Shown: positions 11,639-22,474 of the stretch, piece after piece
How the letters are laid out: every line of letters begins with the position of its first letter
Position numbering within the stretch: position 1 is the first letter of the stretch
Assembly: GCA_028551475.1 (NCBI GenBank)
Contig: CM052359.1
Location: 20,771,583-20,835,582, forward strand
DNA length: 64,000 nt
Direction of reading: 5' to 3'
Source: Casuarina equisetifolia
Lineage: Eukaryota; Streptophyta; Magnoliopsida; Fagales; Casuarinaceae
Position numbers and translations under genes: made by a program
The notes under the pieces: generated by a model
Databases searched by the model: none
Told to the model about the DNA's origin: nothing
What the model saw: the letters and a program-made list of their open reading frames with translations, nothing else

Positions 11639-13212
11639 TGATAACTCTATTTTATATAGAGTTATTGTTATTATTTTATGTTATATTTAATATAATTTTA
11701 ATTAAATTATATTCATATTTAATTGTATTTATATATTTTTTGTTATTTTATGCAGCAAACCCAAAATAGAAGATAAATGAGAAAAAGAAAAGAGTTATGG
11801 GCTTTTATCGACAGCACAAATTATGACCTATTAGGTTTTAGAAGCATATTAACAAAAGAGAGGAAGGTCGTGTATTGTCGGGGGTGAATAATCGGGTTTT
11901 GAGCTTAGAGAACAAAAAGAGAGAGAAACAGAGGAGAGCAGTGACTAGAGAGAGGTGCGGGAACTTGTTGAGACTTGGCCGCACGTGATAGTGCGAGTCT
12001 AGTAGAGATCACGGCGGTCATGCAACAATCGACTGCAGTTGTCCTTTCCGGCGAAAACCCATCACTGGCATTTAAAGTGCATTTTTCGGCCAACTTTGGG
12101 GGCTTTCCGACGACATGAAAGCATATGTGAATTACTAGAGAGATTTCTGGCCTTTCTGTACTAGTTTCACAATGGTTTACGGCGGTTTCCAGTGAAGAAG
12201 TGCGAACGCCGACTTCATCCATTCCGCTAGATCTACGTATTTTTATGGTAGATTTGCATGATATTTTTACAGATCTGCAACCTAGGCATCCTGATCTATG
12301 TTTTTGGAAGTTTCTGTGAAGACCAACTTGTGGAGGCTCGTGCGAAAACGCGTGACGGCGCGTTTCAGCTCGTTTTTCTTCCGTTCTTCAGATAGCTTCT
12401 TCTTCACCTTGTGATGTGCAGATTTGTGCAATTTATTTTGTGATTTGAAGACATTTGGTGATAGCTTTAATGTTTTTAAATTCTAGAATATTTTGTTCAC
12501 ATTTTTACACTGATTTAGTTTATTTAAATATATTGTTTTAGTTTAGTGTGTTAGAGCTACAATGGAACTTAATTATAATGTATGAATGCTACGATTATTT
12601 ATGTTTTATGAGATATTTTATGAATGTGAAGTTGCACATTATGGATTTTAATGCTTTTAGGGGATTAGCTACCACTTAGATGACTTGATTTGCATGTTAG
12701 AGACCAACATGAAATAGCATGCAGTTGCTTCATGTAATATGCAACCATAGATTAATATGGATAGACATATACCATATGATTTATGTGGCTTTAGGTGTAA
12801 ACTAGAATATTCACAAATTTTAATGCATTTAGCTTATTTAATTCATATACAGACTCACAGTGATTTAATGAGCTAAGTAGGTTCGTTATACCTAGACATA
12901 GGATAGTGAATAAGTTAAGAGATTTCGCTATCACATAAGTAGAATTAATCTTGCTAGCATGGATGATCGACATTTGTATCTAATAATTGGGTGAAATCAG
13001 ACGCTCTAACATCTTTGGTTAATTAAGTTTAGGTTAAACTTAGTTCTTTATTCCATGTCTTATCATTTCAGTTGGCTAGATAAGCTTTAGAATCTATTCA
13101 CTGTTAGTAATTAATTAGCATAGTAATCACCAGTCTTCGTGGGACGATACTTATATTTATCATTATATTACTTGTTCGACATGTACACTTGCATGTAGAA
13201 TTTCACTGAACA
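11639..13212 (+). repeat. Element A 3' LTR
   Basis: 1574 bp, TGATAAC to CTGAACA; the fuller of the two LTR copies. The right half is homologous to all Athila-type LTRs in the window. The left half is shared only with the 5' LTR of A and does not match C or D beyond the first 30 or so bases. Confidence 0.88.
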
Positions 13213-13323
13213 CTATCCTTATTCATGTTGGTAATCATTGACATGTGTTATCCTTGTTACATGAGATTAGGGTGTTAGGTTTTGATTCCTTACCTCTTGT
13301 AACCATCATGCTTCTTGATCCGA

Positions 13324-13335
13324 TCTCTGATACCA
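13324..13335 (-). promoter_or_regulatory. Copia primer binding site
   Basis: On the - strand reads TGGTATCAGAGA, three bases inside the 5' LTR. The usual plant Copia site, complementary to initiator tRNA-Met, is TGGTATCAGAGC. Confidence 0.72.
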
Positions 13336-13338
13336 TAT

Positions 13339-13581
13339 TGGAGAACAATAAGTGCATAATAACTTACCAAAGGGTGTTATTACCAACCAATAATGGAAGC
13401 ATCCATTTATCAAGGGTACAAGATCCCGTGAATGAATCAAAAAAGAAAAGAAAAAGATGAGTAAAGACATTTACATTAGAACAAGTACAATTCTACAATA
13501 AAATAACACATCTAAATAGGCCAATATAAGAACCTAGTGGACCAATAAATATAAATAATACCTGTAACTACAATTTTAACA
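13339..13581 (-). repeat. Copia 5' LTR
   Basis: 243 bp, read on the - strand from TGTTAAAATT to TTCTCCA and followed by the primer site. Homologous to 35-279. Confidence 0.65.
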
Positions 13582-13599
13582 CTAGTATCTTCCCTTGTT

Positions 13600-14170
13600 T
13601 GTGAGATGCTTTGAGTTCCAACAAGTGCACTAGCATTGGGTGCCAAATAGCAATGTAAGAGCCAATCTAATCCAATAAATGCTTAAGTCTCATCACATAC
13701 TGATTTACTAAGTCTTTCATTTTAATGGTTAAGCAATACCAAGATTCATAAACATTATCTCTTTACTATGAACTTGGTTGAATTTTTTAGACAAATCTCT
13801 CCATACTTGATGTGCATTCATTACATAAGTATACCATTTGTATAAATTCAATAAAAAGTTAAGAAGCCAAGAAAGGACCAATAGCATTCCTAATATTCAT
13901 AGTAAGGAGATCCACAACTTGTTTATTCTTCCCAAGTAATGCTATCTTCATGTCCTTGCTCCAAGAGGTGAAGTTCTTTGCTCCAATTAGTTTCTTTGAA
14001 GTAATCATGACCTTAGTTGCTTCATTAAGGGCAAGGTAGAAAGCCTCCTAGGTTGAACTAAAGGATTGCCCCTATTAACAAAAGCTTGTGAATGACCCCT
14101 ATAAGGTTAGTTTACCCTAAATGCACCAAAGCTATCACCATTTATGTTTTCCATGTTTTGCCAATTGTTT
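13600..14170 (-). pseudogene. Copia gag remnant
   Basis: Conceptual - strand translation with stops gives the N-terminal Copia gag domain: a KLIGAKNFTSWSKDMKIAL-like start near 13940-14000 and a NAHQVWRDLSKKFNQVHSK-like block near 13760-13840. This lies outside the Copia 5' LTR at 13339-13581, so it belongs to a different, older Copia copy, possibly the one that element landed in. Confidence 0.55.
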
Positions 14171-14643
14171 GATGAAATGCTTCAAAGAGGAGTTAGTAAA
14201 AATGATCCTAATCTAGTGACAAATTTTGGCAGCAAAAGACACTTGCCACTTGTTCAAGAGAATGCCACCGAGAGAACATCATTAACAAGATCGAGCAATA
14301 AGAAGAAGGGTAGTCACTAGATAACTTTAGAAGATATGAGTAAGGAAATGCTCAAACACCCTCAAATTTAAAATGCAAATGAACCAAAACAAATCTAAGT
14401 AGAGAAAAGAAAGACAAATCAATGAGACAAGAGTGATCCTTACTTTAGTATCATGCTAAAACATAAGATAATTTCTAAATTGAAAGAACTTGTAGTAAAA
14501 CCCATATGAATCTTTACATGAAGTATCAATAGTTACTACAAAACTACTAACTTTAAAAGTATGGTTATTTACATGGCCACATTAAGGTTAAATTAACATG
14601 GGCCAAATGACATTATAGACCATTGATTGTTGGGCCTACAATA
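14171..14643. other. AT-rich spacer, no gene seen
   Basis: No open frame, known domain or terminal repeat was recognised. It lies between two Copia-derived pieces and is probably transposon-derived. Confidence 0.4.
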
Positions 14644-15073
14644 TGTTAGGATCAATGGAACAATTAGGTTAAATGGTATAATTATAATTGTGACCTTAGG
14701 GTTATCTTCTTGTTGTAGTGGGTTTTCTTAACAGTATCTAACTAGGTTCTTATTCTCTTATGCTAGTAGGTTTTTCTAATAGTAGTCAATTGAAATTTCT
14801 TTAAGATTTCTCTATAAATAGAGGAAGTATAGAGAAACCTAGTGGGCGAGCAAAAAGAGTTCCCTTAATGAATAAATTTCATAAAGAACTTCTCTCATGG
14901 ATTCTAGTTGATGAAAGAATCCATAAGATACTTGTTTAAGGAAAGGGAAAGTATGAGAAAATATAATGAGAAGAAACTAAAAGGGGCATAGGACATTATA
15001 ATGTTCCAAATCTCTTGAATTTGTTGCATTCGATCTCTATGTAGGTGATGCACTTGGTTAAAGTTTCCTAACA
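14644..15073 (+). mobile_element. Isolated Copia LTR with primer site
   Basis: A 430-bp LTR with inverted ends TGTTAG and CTAACA. A TATA-like CTATAAATA lies near 14811-14819. It is followed after two bases by TGGTATTAGAGC (15076-15087), a one-mismatch Copia primer site. No coding region or second LTR of this type is seen downstream, so this is the left end of a truncated + strand Copia. It is the nearest transposon upstream of the sulfate transporter and has the same orientation. Confidence 0.75.
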
Positions 15074-16585
15074 AGTGGTATTAGAGCCACTTGGATCCCA
15101 ACATGATATGTGGCATCATTTTCTCAACATTACTCTGTAAAGACTTATATATGTGGTTATTTGGGATCCAATCCTAACCAAGCTTGAAAGCAAATCTAAT
15201 TCTTTTTCTGCCTTACATTAAGCTATACAAGTTTTGGTTGTACATCTTTCTCCACATATGTCCAAATGCACGCACTAATTGTCTTATTTTCTTTATGCCT
15301 GCGTTGTATGGGGTTCGTTTGCTGAACTATCAATGTTGGAACGAAGTGTATACGACATATTTACCAAATGAATTTTCAGTAATTCTCTAATTGCCAAAAC
15401 CAATTACCCACAGGAATCCCAGTGGACTTAACCGCTTTAACGAAGGATCTCCGAGCATGAAGACAATAGCTGAGACGGTGATAATGTTATGCAAGACTTC
15501 ACCTCGACCTTCTCTCCATTTCTTCTCATCTTTCCACTTTGCCTGCTCGTCTCACAATAGAGGTAGGGAAAAACTTAAAAATAAAACAAAAGATGTCCAA
15601 GACGGCACAGTCCCCGTTGTTTAACTTTCAAAAATGGCCTAGCAGTCACATTTGAGGTCGTCATTGCACTCAAAGGGGACGTTCATAGTTGGCCATCAAG
15701 TTTACCAATTAAGAGAGTTCATTACAAATTTCATTAACGACTTTTGACGTGACTTAAAATCTGCATTGGTGAATTCTAATTGTCGCTTAAATTCTTCTTT
15801 TTATTTTTTATTATTTTAAAGAATCTTTTTTTGCGGATATTAAAGTTTTGGTAATCTGTGTCTGCCCTTAGCCTAACTATTATCTTTGCACAACTCTGCC
15901 AATAACAACCATCGAATTGGATACTTGGACAATTGAGAGATGTTTAAACAGTGTATATAAACGAGAATCTATGTGTTCTGGACCTTGTAGCTTTCAAGCC
16001 CAAAACTTGATTGAAGTCCCACATCAAGTTAGAAGAATCGTTATGCCAAATTTTTCGAAACCTCAAACCTAGCTATTTCAACTAACCTCCTATCTGTTAC
16101 GATGGTAAACAACCTGCTATGTTTTGCGGCGGAAGAAGACAAAATCTCGGTTAGTAGAATATAGCAAGGTTCTGATTCTTTGGCCGCCCTATGGCGACAT
16201 TGAACAACATTGAAGATACAAGTTTCCATTCCTTTGGCTTTGTTTCTTAGAAAATCAGAGAAAATTCTTGAAGTTTTTGATTTTCGAGGTTACTTGATTT
16301 AGTCTAAGACATTAGTGGAAATTACGTCACATACGGTTAGAAGTAAACGAAAGTGCGCCTCCTAAATCTTATTGTGCTTAACGTTTTCCCCCAGGTATAG
16401 CTCCTATTTCAATTTCCAGAGGCTTTAAGAACAAATTCTTTTATAAAGTGCAAGTGCTAAAGCATTTGTTGATCACTAATCACTCGTTTTCCTTCACTCC
16501 GCACCTCCCTCTCCCAAAAATAAAATAAATTTCTCGGTTCGTATGCCTTAAATTTTCCTATTAAGAAGGTTTCTTCAATACCAAA

Positions 16586-16614
16586 GAGACTGTTTTAGAG
16601 ACAAATGGCGAGAC
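16586..16614 (+). promoter_or_regulatory. Three GAGAC words at 12-bp spacing
   Basis: GAGAC occurs at 16586-16590, 16598-16602 and 16610-16614, exactly 12 bp apart. GAGAC is the core of the sulfur-responsive element described in the Arabidopsis SULTR1;1 promoter. The cluster is about 1.6 kb upstream of the SULTR start codon, so a role is only a guess. Confidence 0.25.
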
Positions 16615-17389
16615 AGATTGCTTTGTCATCCATTGGCAGGATGACTTAGATGGAATCTTTATTGGCAGGATGCCAAGGGAATGAAAACGAAGCTCATATG
16701 CACAAATTCTATTGATTGGCTTTTTGCTACTGTGTCCTTCGTTGGGTTACGGTTGTGTTATGACTTTGCCTGTCCAGAAAGAGTACCGGCTGATACCAGC
16801 AATGCAGGCCGATCTAGGTCTCTCCAAATTGTTGTGTTATTGATTAAGGTATCGTTATGATAAAAGCCTAAATAAGAAGTTCCAACCATAGTTAATGTCC
16901 TCTATCCTTTTTGCTTTACAAAGCAAAAAAGAATGATTTTATTCGTGGTACCGAAACGAGGTCAAATGTGTGTTTTTGCCTTTCAAACTTCTAAGAGAGG
17001 AAAAAGGGGCAAGCGAAAGAACCATTCTAGTATTTGATAGTGGAGCAAAGGCTGGACAAAAATGGAAGCCAGCTTTTGAATGCATTAAGTTAAATCATTT
17101 ACTCTTTAAGTTGCACTAGTACATGAGAAGTCCTACAGAAAAAAAAAAAAATGTAACACAATTGAATTATTTTTGCCATTTGAAGTTCTTCCCACTTTAA
17201 AAATGTTTACTGAGTTTCAAAAAATCTGAGTTCTAAGAAATCCTGCAAAATGACATTTCAAAAGGGAAAACAGACCTCCATGAAAAGGTTGGTGATTTTT
17301 TTTTTCACAAAATAACTGTGGGGGATAATTCATAGGGGAACCGGATTAGTGCTTGCTTTAATTCCTTGTATTTTTTCGTCCAGTTTTTT

Positions 17390-17392
<3 letters not shown>

Positions 17393-17432
<40 letters not shown>
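17393..17432. repeat. (TC)n microsatellite
   Basis: About 20 uninterrupted TC units, roughly 0.8 kb upstream of the SULTR start codon. Confidence 0.97.
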
Positions 17433-17435
<3 letters not shown>

Positions 17436-18248
17436 GAACTATAAACAACCAAACGTAAGCAAATTTCGGAAGAACAGTTCTTCCATTTTTGACAAAATAA
17501 AGAAAAAGCCTAATTTGTTTTATCTATAAAGAAAGGTAACCGCTGAGGAATATCAAGATAACACAGTATAATAAACAAAGGAGTAGATCTTTCTTGTTTT
17601 ACTTATGTTTACATGGATATATCAGAATATTAGCATGGTATAACATGACAAACACCATCGGCGAGCCATTAAGAAAGTTGTCATGAAGAGTTTGGCGGCC
17701 TTGTATTATCCACGTTACTCATACAAGGGAAGGGCTGGCAACATTGAAGATACTAAACGATGCGAAAGATCCCAAATTTTCGGTAAACAAGACTCCTCAT
17801 TGATGAAGGAGCCAATATTTACTCAGTAAATTGATACATGTCTTTTCTCCCCGTGGTATAATGAGAAAAGTACTTTCATTTGTTTTGGCTGAATAAGGAT
17901 TTCGAATTTCAATTTCATTTCGATATATTTTATTAGCCGAAACGGGGAGGGGTGTTTAGTGTTTCGTGGATATGAAGAAAGAACGTATACCAAGTTGAGC
18001 AATTTGAGCTGGAAATGACAATGACATCAGAGCTGGTTTCTATTAAATTGATTTTATTCGTTTACAAATATAGTATCACAGTCTTTTATTAAAAGGAAAA
18101 GCTTGATTATACCCTTCTGTCTATTCATAAAGTCGTAGAACAGGCCTTTCACTTTAGCATTACAACATTCTTCCTCACCAGCCCAGACTGGAGAGAGGGA
18201 GAGAGGTACTGCTCTCAAAGTTCTCTGGAACGCTTGACAGAATTAAAC

Positions 18249-21200
18249 ATGGTTGCTTCGGTTGTGGAGCACTGTACATTTGAAGAACTGCATGACCTTG
18301 AGAAGAATAATCGAGCTGAGAGGGCTCGGTGGGTGCTGAATGCCCCCGATCCTCCAGGTCTTTGGCAGGACCTCATATACTCGACAAGGAAAACTGTTTT
18401 ACCTCACGAAAAGAAGCTCTCGGCTCTCAAGAATCGGCCTAAATATAAGTACGTGATTGAAGTCCTGCAAGGGACATTTCCCATTCTTCGTTGGAGTCAA
18501 ACCTACAGTGTAATGAAATTCAAAGCCGATCTGATTGCAGGTTTAACTCTTGCGATCCTCTCCATTCCCCAGGTAAGCGGGCTGGTCACAAATAAATCAA
18601 ATTTTTATGTGTATTACAAAACTAATAGCTCCATTTGACTCATGCAGAGTATTGGATATGCAACTTTAGCAGACCTTGGACCTGAATATGGTCTTTGTAA
18701 GCTGGCTAGTTCTACTTCTGTTATCAAGTTATTCACATAACGTGAAAATGATAATATTTTTGGTCTATTTAACTTTTTAAGTGCTTTTCCTGTGTTTCAT
18801 TTAGATACAAGCGCTGTCCCCCCTCTAATTTATGCTGTGCTGGGAACTTCAATGGAGATCGTGATTGGACCTGGATCCGTGGATACGCTGCTTCTGTCCT
18901 CGATGATTCAGAAATCAATAAATCCTATGGCTGAATTAAGTACTTACACGAAGCTAATTTTTACTGCAACTTTCTTTGCGGGTACATTTCAAGCTGCCTT
19001 TGGACTCTTAAGGTAGGTATTTCTTCTTCTTGTTGCTAATGACATAGCGTCATAACCACCGAAAAATTGTTCTTTACACTAATGATGCACTTTCTGTATC
19101 TTCTCTTACCATTTTTTGAACAAAATTTTACAGGTTGGGATTTCTTGTCGATTTTCTCTCCCATGCTGCTAGTGTTGGGTTCATGGCAGGTTCGGCCATT
19201 ATCATCGGTCTTCAACAGTTGAGAGGACTTCTTGGAATCAGCGACTTCACCCGCCATACCGATGTTGTCTCTGTTGTGTGTTCCGTCTATAGGGGACTTA
19301 CACATGAGAAGGTTATTTTTTATATGATTTTGGTTTCCTTGAGTGGGAAGGGAGTGATGGCAGGGCACAATTAAGTGGCGTAGTGACACAGACCAGTATA
19401 CTCATCCTTTGTTTTTTTTTTTTTTTTTTACAGTGGAAGTTCTATAATCTTGTCCTTGGGTGTTCGTGCCTAATTTTCGTCTTAATTACCAGATTTCTGG
19501 TGAGCACTGTTTCCAATAACAGGCTATTCATTATCTATCGAAATTGCATCTGATAGCGTTGCTTAATTCCATCAGGGTAAAAGGAACAAAAAACTCTTCT
19601 GGCTGTCAGCGGTTGCGCCTCTTCTGACTTTTATTTTCTCGACTCTGATTGTTTATCGGACAAATGCCAATGATCACGGCATTGACATAGTTAGACAAGT
19701 CAAACGTGGCCTGAATCCAAGCTCAGTACACGAGTTACAATTTGATAGCCCCTACGTTGGAGAAGTGGCTAAGATCGGTTTGATTGTTGCTCTTGTTTCT
19801 CTCTCGGTTGGTGTTTAATTGTTCAATCTCATTTAATGATGTATCAAGCGAATGTTTCTAGACCTAGATATAACTAATCCTTTTGTATACATTAGGAAGC
19901 AACAACGATAGGGCGATCTTTTGCATCCCTAAAAGGATACCACATTGATGCAAACAAAGAAATGGTATCTTTGGGCTTCATGAACGTCATTGGATCCTTG
20001 ACCTCTTGCTATATTGCAACAGGTACCGCTTCTTGCTGCTGATATTTTTCTGATTATCTTTCAGTTTCTAAAACATAAGCATAAAGGGGCTTCCATTCCT
20101 TCATCAGCAAAGTGATAGTATCTTTTTCCTAATTAATTGAATTAACTTTCGATGTTTACCAATGCTCAAATTACGCAGGTTCCTTCTCCCGGACGGCAGT
20201 AAATTTCAGTGCTGGTAGTGAAACCCCCGTGTCAAATATAGTGATGGCCATTACAGTTCTCATGTCATTACAGCTGTTCACGAGACTCTTATATTATACT
20301 CCAATGGCAGCCATTGCATCAATAATTCTTTCCGCCCTTCCACGACTCATCAAAGTCAATGAAGCTATGGACATTTGGAGGGTTGACAAGTTAGACTTCC
20401 TGGCTTGCGTTGGAGCCTTCTTTGGTGTATTGTTCTTACGTGTGGAGATTGGTCTTCTAATAGCGGTAACATTTGGCTTGCTATTATCTAGCATATTGAA
20501 AAATGAATAGTCACGGACTCTGAGTAGAAAGCAAGCATCATCACAAATAATGGCCAATAAGACGAAGATTCTAGGTTCAACTCCTTAAGAACCTAAGAAA
20601 CAGAAAATAACCCTAAGATTATTTAATTGTGTCCAACCATTTCTATTCTGCTTTTTATCAATATATGATACGGGACCTAAGGTCCACTATGCACACCCTG
20701 GCAACATCCCTACCCATTGTCATCTCAAATGGTTCTTTTATAGCTAGGAGTTGTTGGAGGATATCTAAGGTGAGCTGAATGTGAGTTAATTGCAGGTGAC
20801 AATATCATTTGCGAAGATCATTCTATCTTCTATTCAACCAGGGATAGAGAACCTTGGAAGGCTTCCAGGAACTCGCACGTTTTGTGACGTTATTCAATAT
20901 CCTATGGCTACTAAGATTCCAGGAATCATGATAATCCGTATCAAATCAGCCTGGCTTTGTTTTGCGAATGCCAATTTCGTCAGGGAAAGGTATTCTCTCT
21001 CAATAAAAGTGTTAGTACAAAAAGAGGAAAAAGACATCGAGAAAATAATATACATAAATTTTTTTTTTTGGTTTAAGGATTATGAGATGGGTGACTGAAG
21101 AAGAGGGGAACGCCGAAACGGGGATCGAAAGGACTATTAAACATGTAATTCTTGACATCTCAAGTAAGTGCTTTGAGTGATAAGAAGGCAGAAAGTGCGG

Positions 21201-21715
21201 TTTTCCCATTGAGTTTTCGGAGAGAGGCTCTAAACCCCTTCATTAGAATTGGACTTGTCAAAATCTATAGTTTGTCAGTCATTACGAATTGCAAAACCTA
21301 ATGGATCATCATGCGCCATGCATTGCTTCTAATCTGGAGGGGATACCGTTTTTAAACTTTGCCTTGAAAAGGTTGGTAACTTCTTAGTTTTGTATAATCT
21401 TTCTAGGCTTGATGAACATTGATACGTCGGGGATTGCTTCTCTAGAGGAACTTCACAAGAATCTGGTCTCACATGGAGCAGAGGTAAGGCAGGCAAATTG
21501 TTTCTTGGATTAAAAAGTTTTTTTTTTTTTAATTTTATATTTTCCGTTAAAGTTTCTACTCTCTTCCTCTCTCTCAGTTAGCTATTGCCAACCCTCGATG
21601 GAAAGTCATTCACAAACTGAGGTTAGCCAACTTGCTTAGTAAAATTGGAGAAAGGGTCTTCTTGACTGTTGGAGAAGCTGTGGATGCGGCTTTTAGTACT
21701 AAAGATACCCTTTAG
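18249..21715 (+). CDS. SULTR2: Group 2 sulfate transporter (SULTR2-like), 12 exons
   Basis: Predicted plasma-membrane proton/sulfate cotransporter of the SLC26/SULTR family, 654 residues. Exons: 18249-18572, 18648-18696, 18805-19012, 19134-19311, 19434-19499, 19576-19806, 19896-20022, 20179-20465, 20796-20989, 21078-21163, 21407-21483, 21578-21715. All introns are GT-AG and every join keeps frame. The start is the first in-frame [17 protein letters not shown] near the N-terminus is typical of group 2. The membrane domain spans about residues 80-505, with [19 protein letters not shown] (109-127) and [12 protein letters not shown] (396-407) conserved. A C-terminal STAS domain follows (about 510-645) with Asp-Thr-Ser-Gly at 589-592, whose Thr is a known regulatory site in SULTR1;2. 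Group 2 members are low-affinity carriers acting in vascular transfer. Odd point: GPGSVDT at 146-152, where AtSULTR2;1 has GPVAVVS. Separating 2;1 from 2;2 needs a tree. Confidence 0.95.
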
Positions 21716-21771
21716 ATGTAACTCTTATTTGACTTGAGTTTTGCAGTGATGAATTACTTATTCATCAAGAA

Positions 21772-21777
21772 AATAAA
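21772..21777 (+). terminator. Candidate polyadenylation signal of the SULTR gene
   Basis: AATAAA 57 bp after the stop codon, followed by a T-rich stretch at 21785-21795. Fits a plant near-upstream element but is not proof of the cleavage site. Confidence 0.5.
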
Positions 21778-21780
21778 AGT

Positions 21781-22474
21781 CGCTTTTTTTTTTTTCTCTA
21801 AATGAGGTTTTCTATTATTTATTTTGTTTCCTTTACTTGTCGCTTGTGATATCCAATGTAAGAGATGTAAACAGAGACACTTCATTCAAATGAAGAATTG
21901 CTTTCAAATTTCATCCTTGGTAAAGTTTCTCTCAAATGTTAAATTCCATGGCTAAATGTGGTGATTTTGGGGCAAAACTTTCGGCAACTATCTGATTCTT
22001 AAAGTCGTCAGTCCTTAGAATTAAAGTATAGGATTCTTAGTAAAACCTAAACATATGACCCAATATTTTATAACTTGTATGGACTGGGAGTATCTCAAAA
22101 ATCTAATAGAGAAGACAAATGACTGGAAAAGCGTAAATGAAAAAACTCTTTCCGCATACGCAACTAATGCCATAGAATAACAAAATGAAATTTAATATTT
22201 AGGTCAAATAAAGAAGTTATTATTGAAAAGCCCAGAACAAAGAGATTCTTCTTTTTCCAAAGGAATCGAAGTCTCTCAAGTAGTGCATTGACCCTTGAGA
22301 ATCTGGACATTCTTTCTTTCAAGGGCCAAATTCCGCTGTTTCATTTACTTTTGAGTCCCCTTTCTTTACAATGCTCTCTCCGTGGAACCTTAAGGCGAGG
22401 AATATTTGTAAGTTTTGGGTAATCCGGCATATTCATAGATGATCATAAAAAATAAAAATAAAAAGTGTCCTCAG
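21781..22474. other. Intergenic region downstream of SULTR
   Basis: Non-repeat DNA with no open frame or domain that could be supported. Confidence 0.5.

Larger units (their letters stand above)
6664..13212 (+). mobile_element. Gag-only Athila-type retrotransposon (element A)
   Basis: A 6549-bp element bounded by LTRs starting TGATAAC and ending GAACA, with a near-perfect target duplication (CTATT at 6659-6663, CTATC at 13213-13217). In order it holds a 5' LTR, a decayed tRNA-Asp primer site, a gag pseudogene, a long non-coding 3' region, a hairpin, a polypurine tract and a 3' LTR. The internal part is 3612 bp against 7089 bp in element C, because protease, RT, RNase H and integrase are all absent. 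The gag reading passes straight into sequence that lies after the integrase in element C. This matches the described class of gag-only LTR elements (TR-GAG). It could only have moved with enzymes supplied by a relative. Confidence 0.85.
35..13581 (-). mobile_element. Decayed Copia LTR retrotransposon, host to later insertions
   Basis: A Ty1/Copia element read on the - strand. The pieces are a 5' LTR at 13339-13581, a tRNA-iMet type primer site at 13324-13335, RT and RNase H remnants at 280-3130, a polypurine tract at 280-292 and a 3' LTR at 35-279. The two LTR copies are clearly related along their length but much diverged. Three Athila-family insertions lie inside: solo LTRs at 1064-2310 and 4286-5893, and element A at 6664-13212. 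The gag-PR-IN block between RT and the primer site reads on the opposite strand. The flanking 5-mers, CTTAT on the left and CTAGT on the right, match at only 3 of 5 bases, so the target duplication is not confirmed. Confidence 0.65.
15088..18248. other. Intergenic region upstream of the sulfate transporter
   Basis: About 3.1 kb of non-repeat DNA. Short open frames (for example 15391-15624 on + and 16041-16229 on -) have no recognisable domain and are not called as genes. A cluster of three GAGAC words (16586-16614) and a long TC run (17393-17432) lie here. A clear TATA box for the gene at 18249 was not identified. Confidence 0.5.

Noticed and set aside
11905..12222. 105-codon - strand frame, similar to one at 6987-7244
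   Set aside because: Both copies lie in the GC-rich block of the element A LTRs, so the likeness follows from the LTR pair. No domain was recognised.
30..13586. Target site duplication for the left Copia element
   Set aside because: CTTAT and CTAGT match at only 3 of 5 positions, so it is not claimed as a duplication.
15391..15624. 77-codon + strand frame
   Set aside because: Its first codon is not ATG and no family could be named.
16041..16229. 62-codon - strand frame upstream of the sulfate transporter
   Set aside because: Short and without a known domain; random frames of this size are expected.
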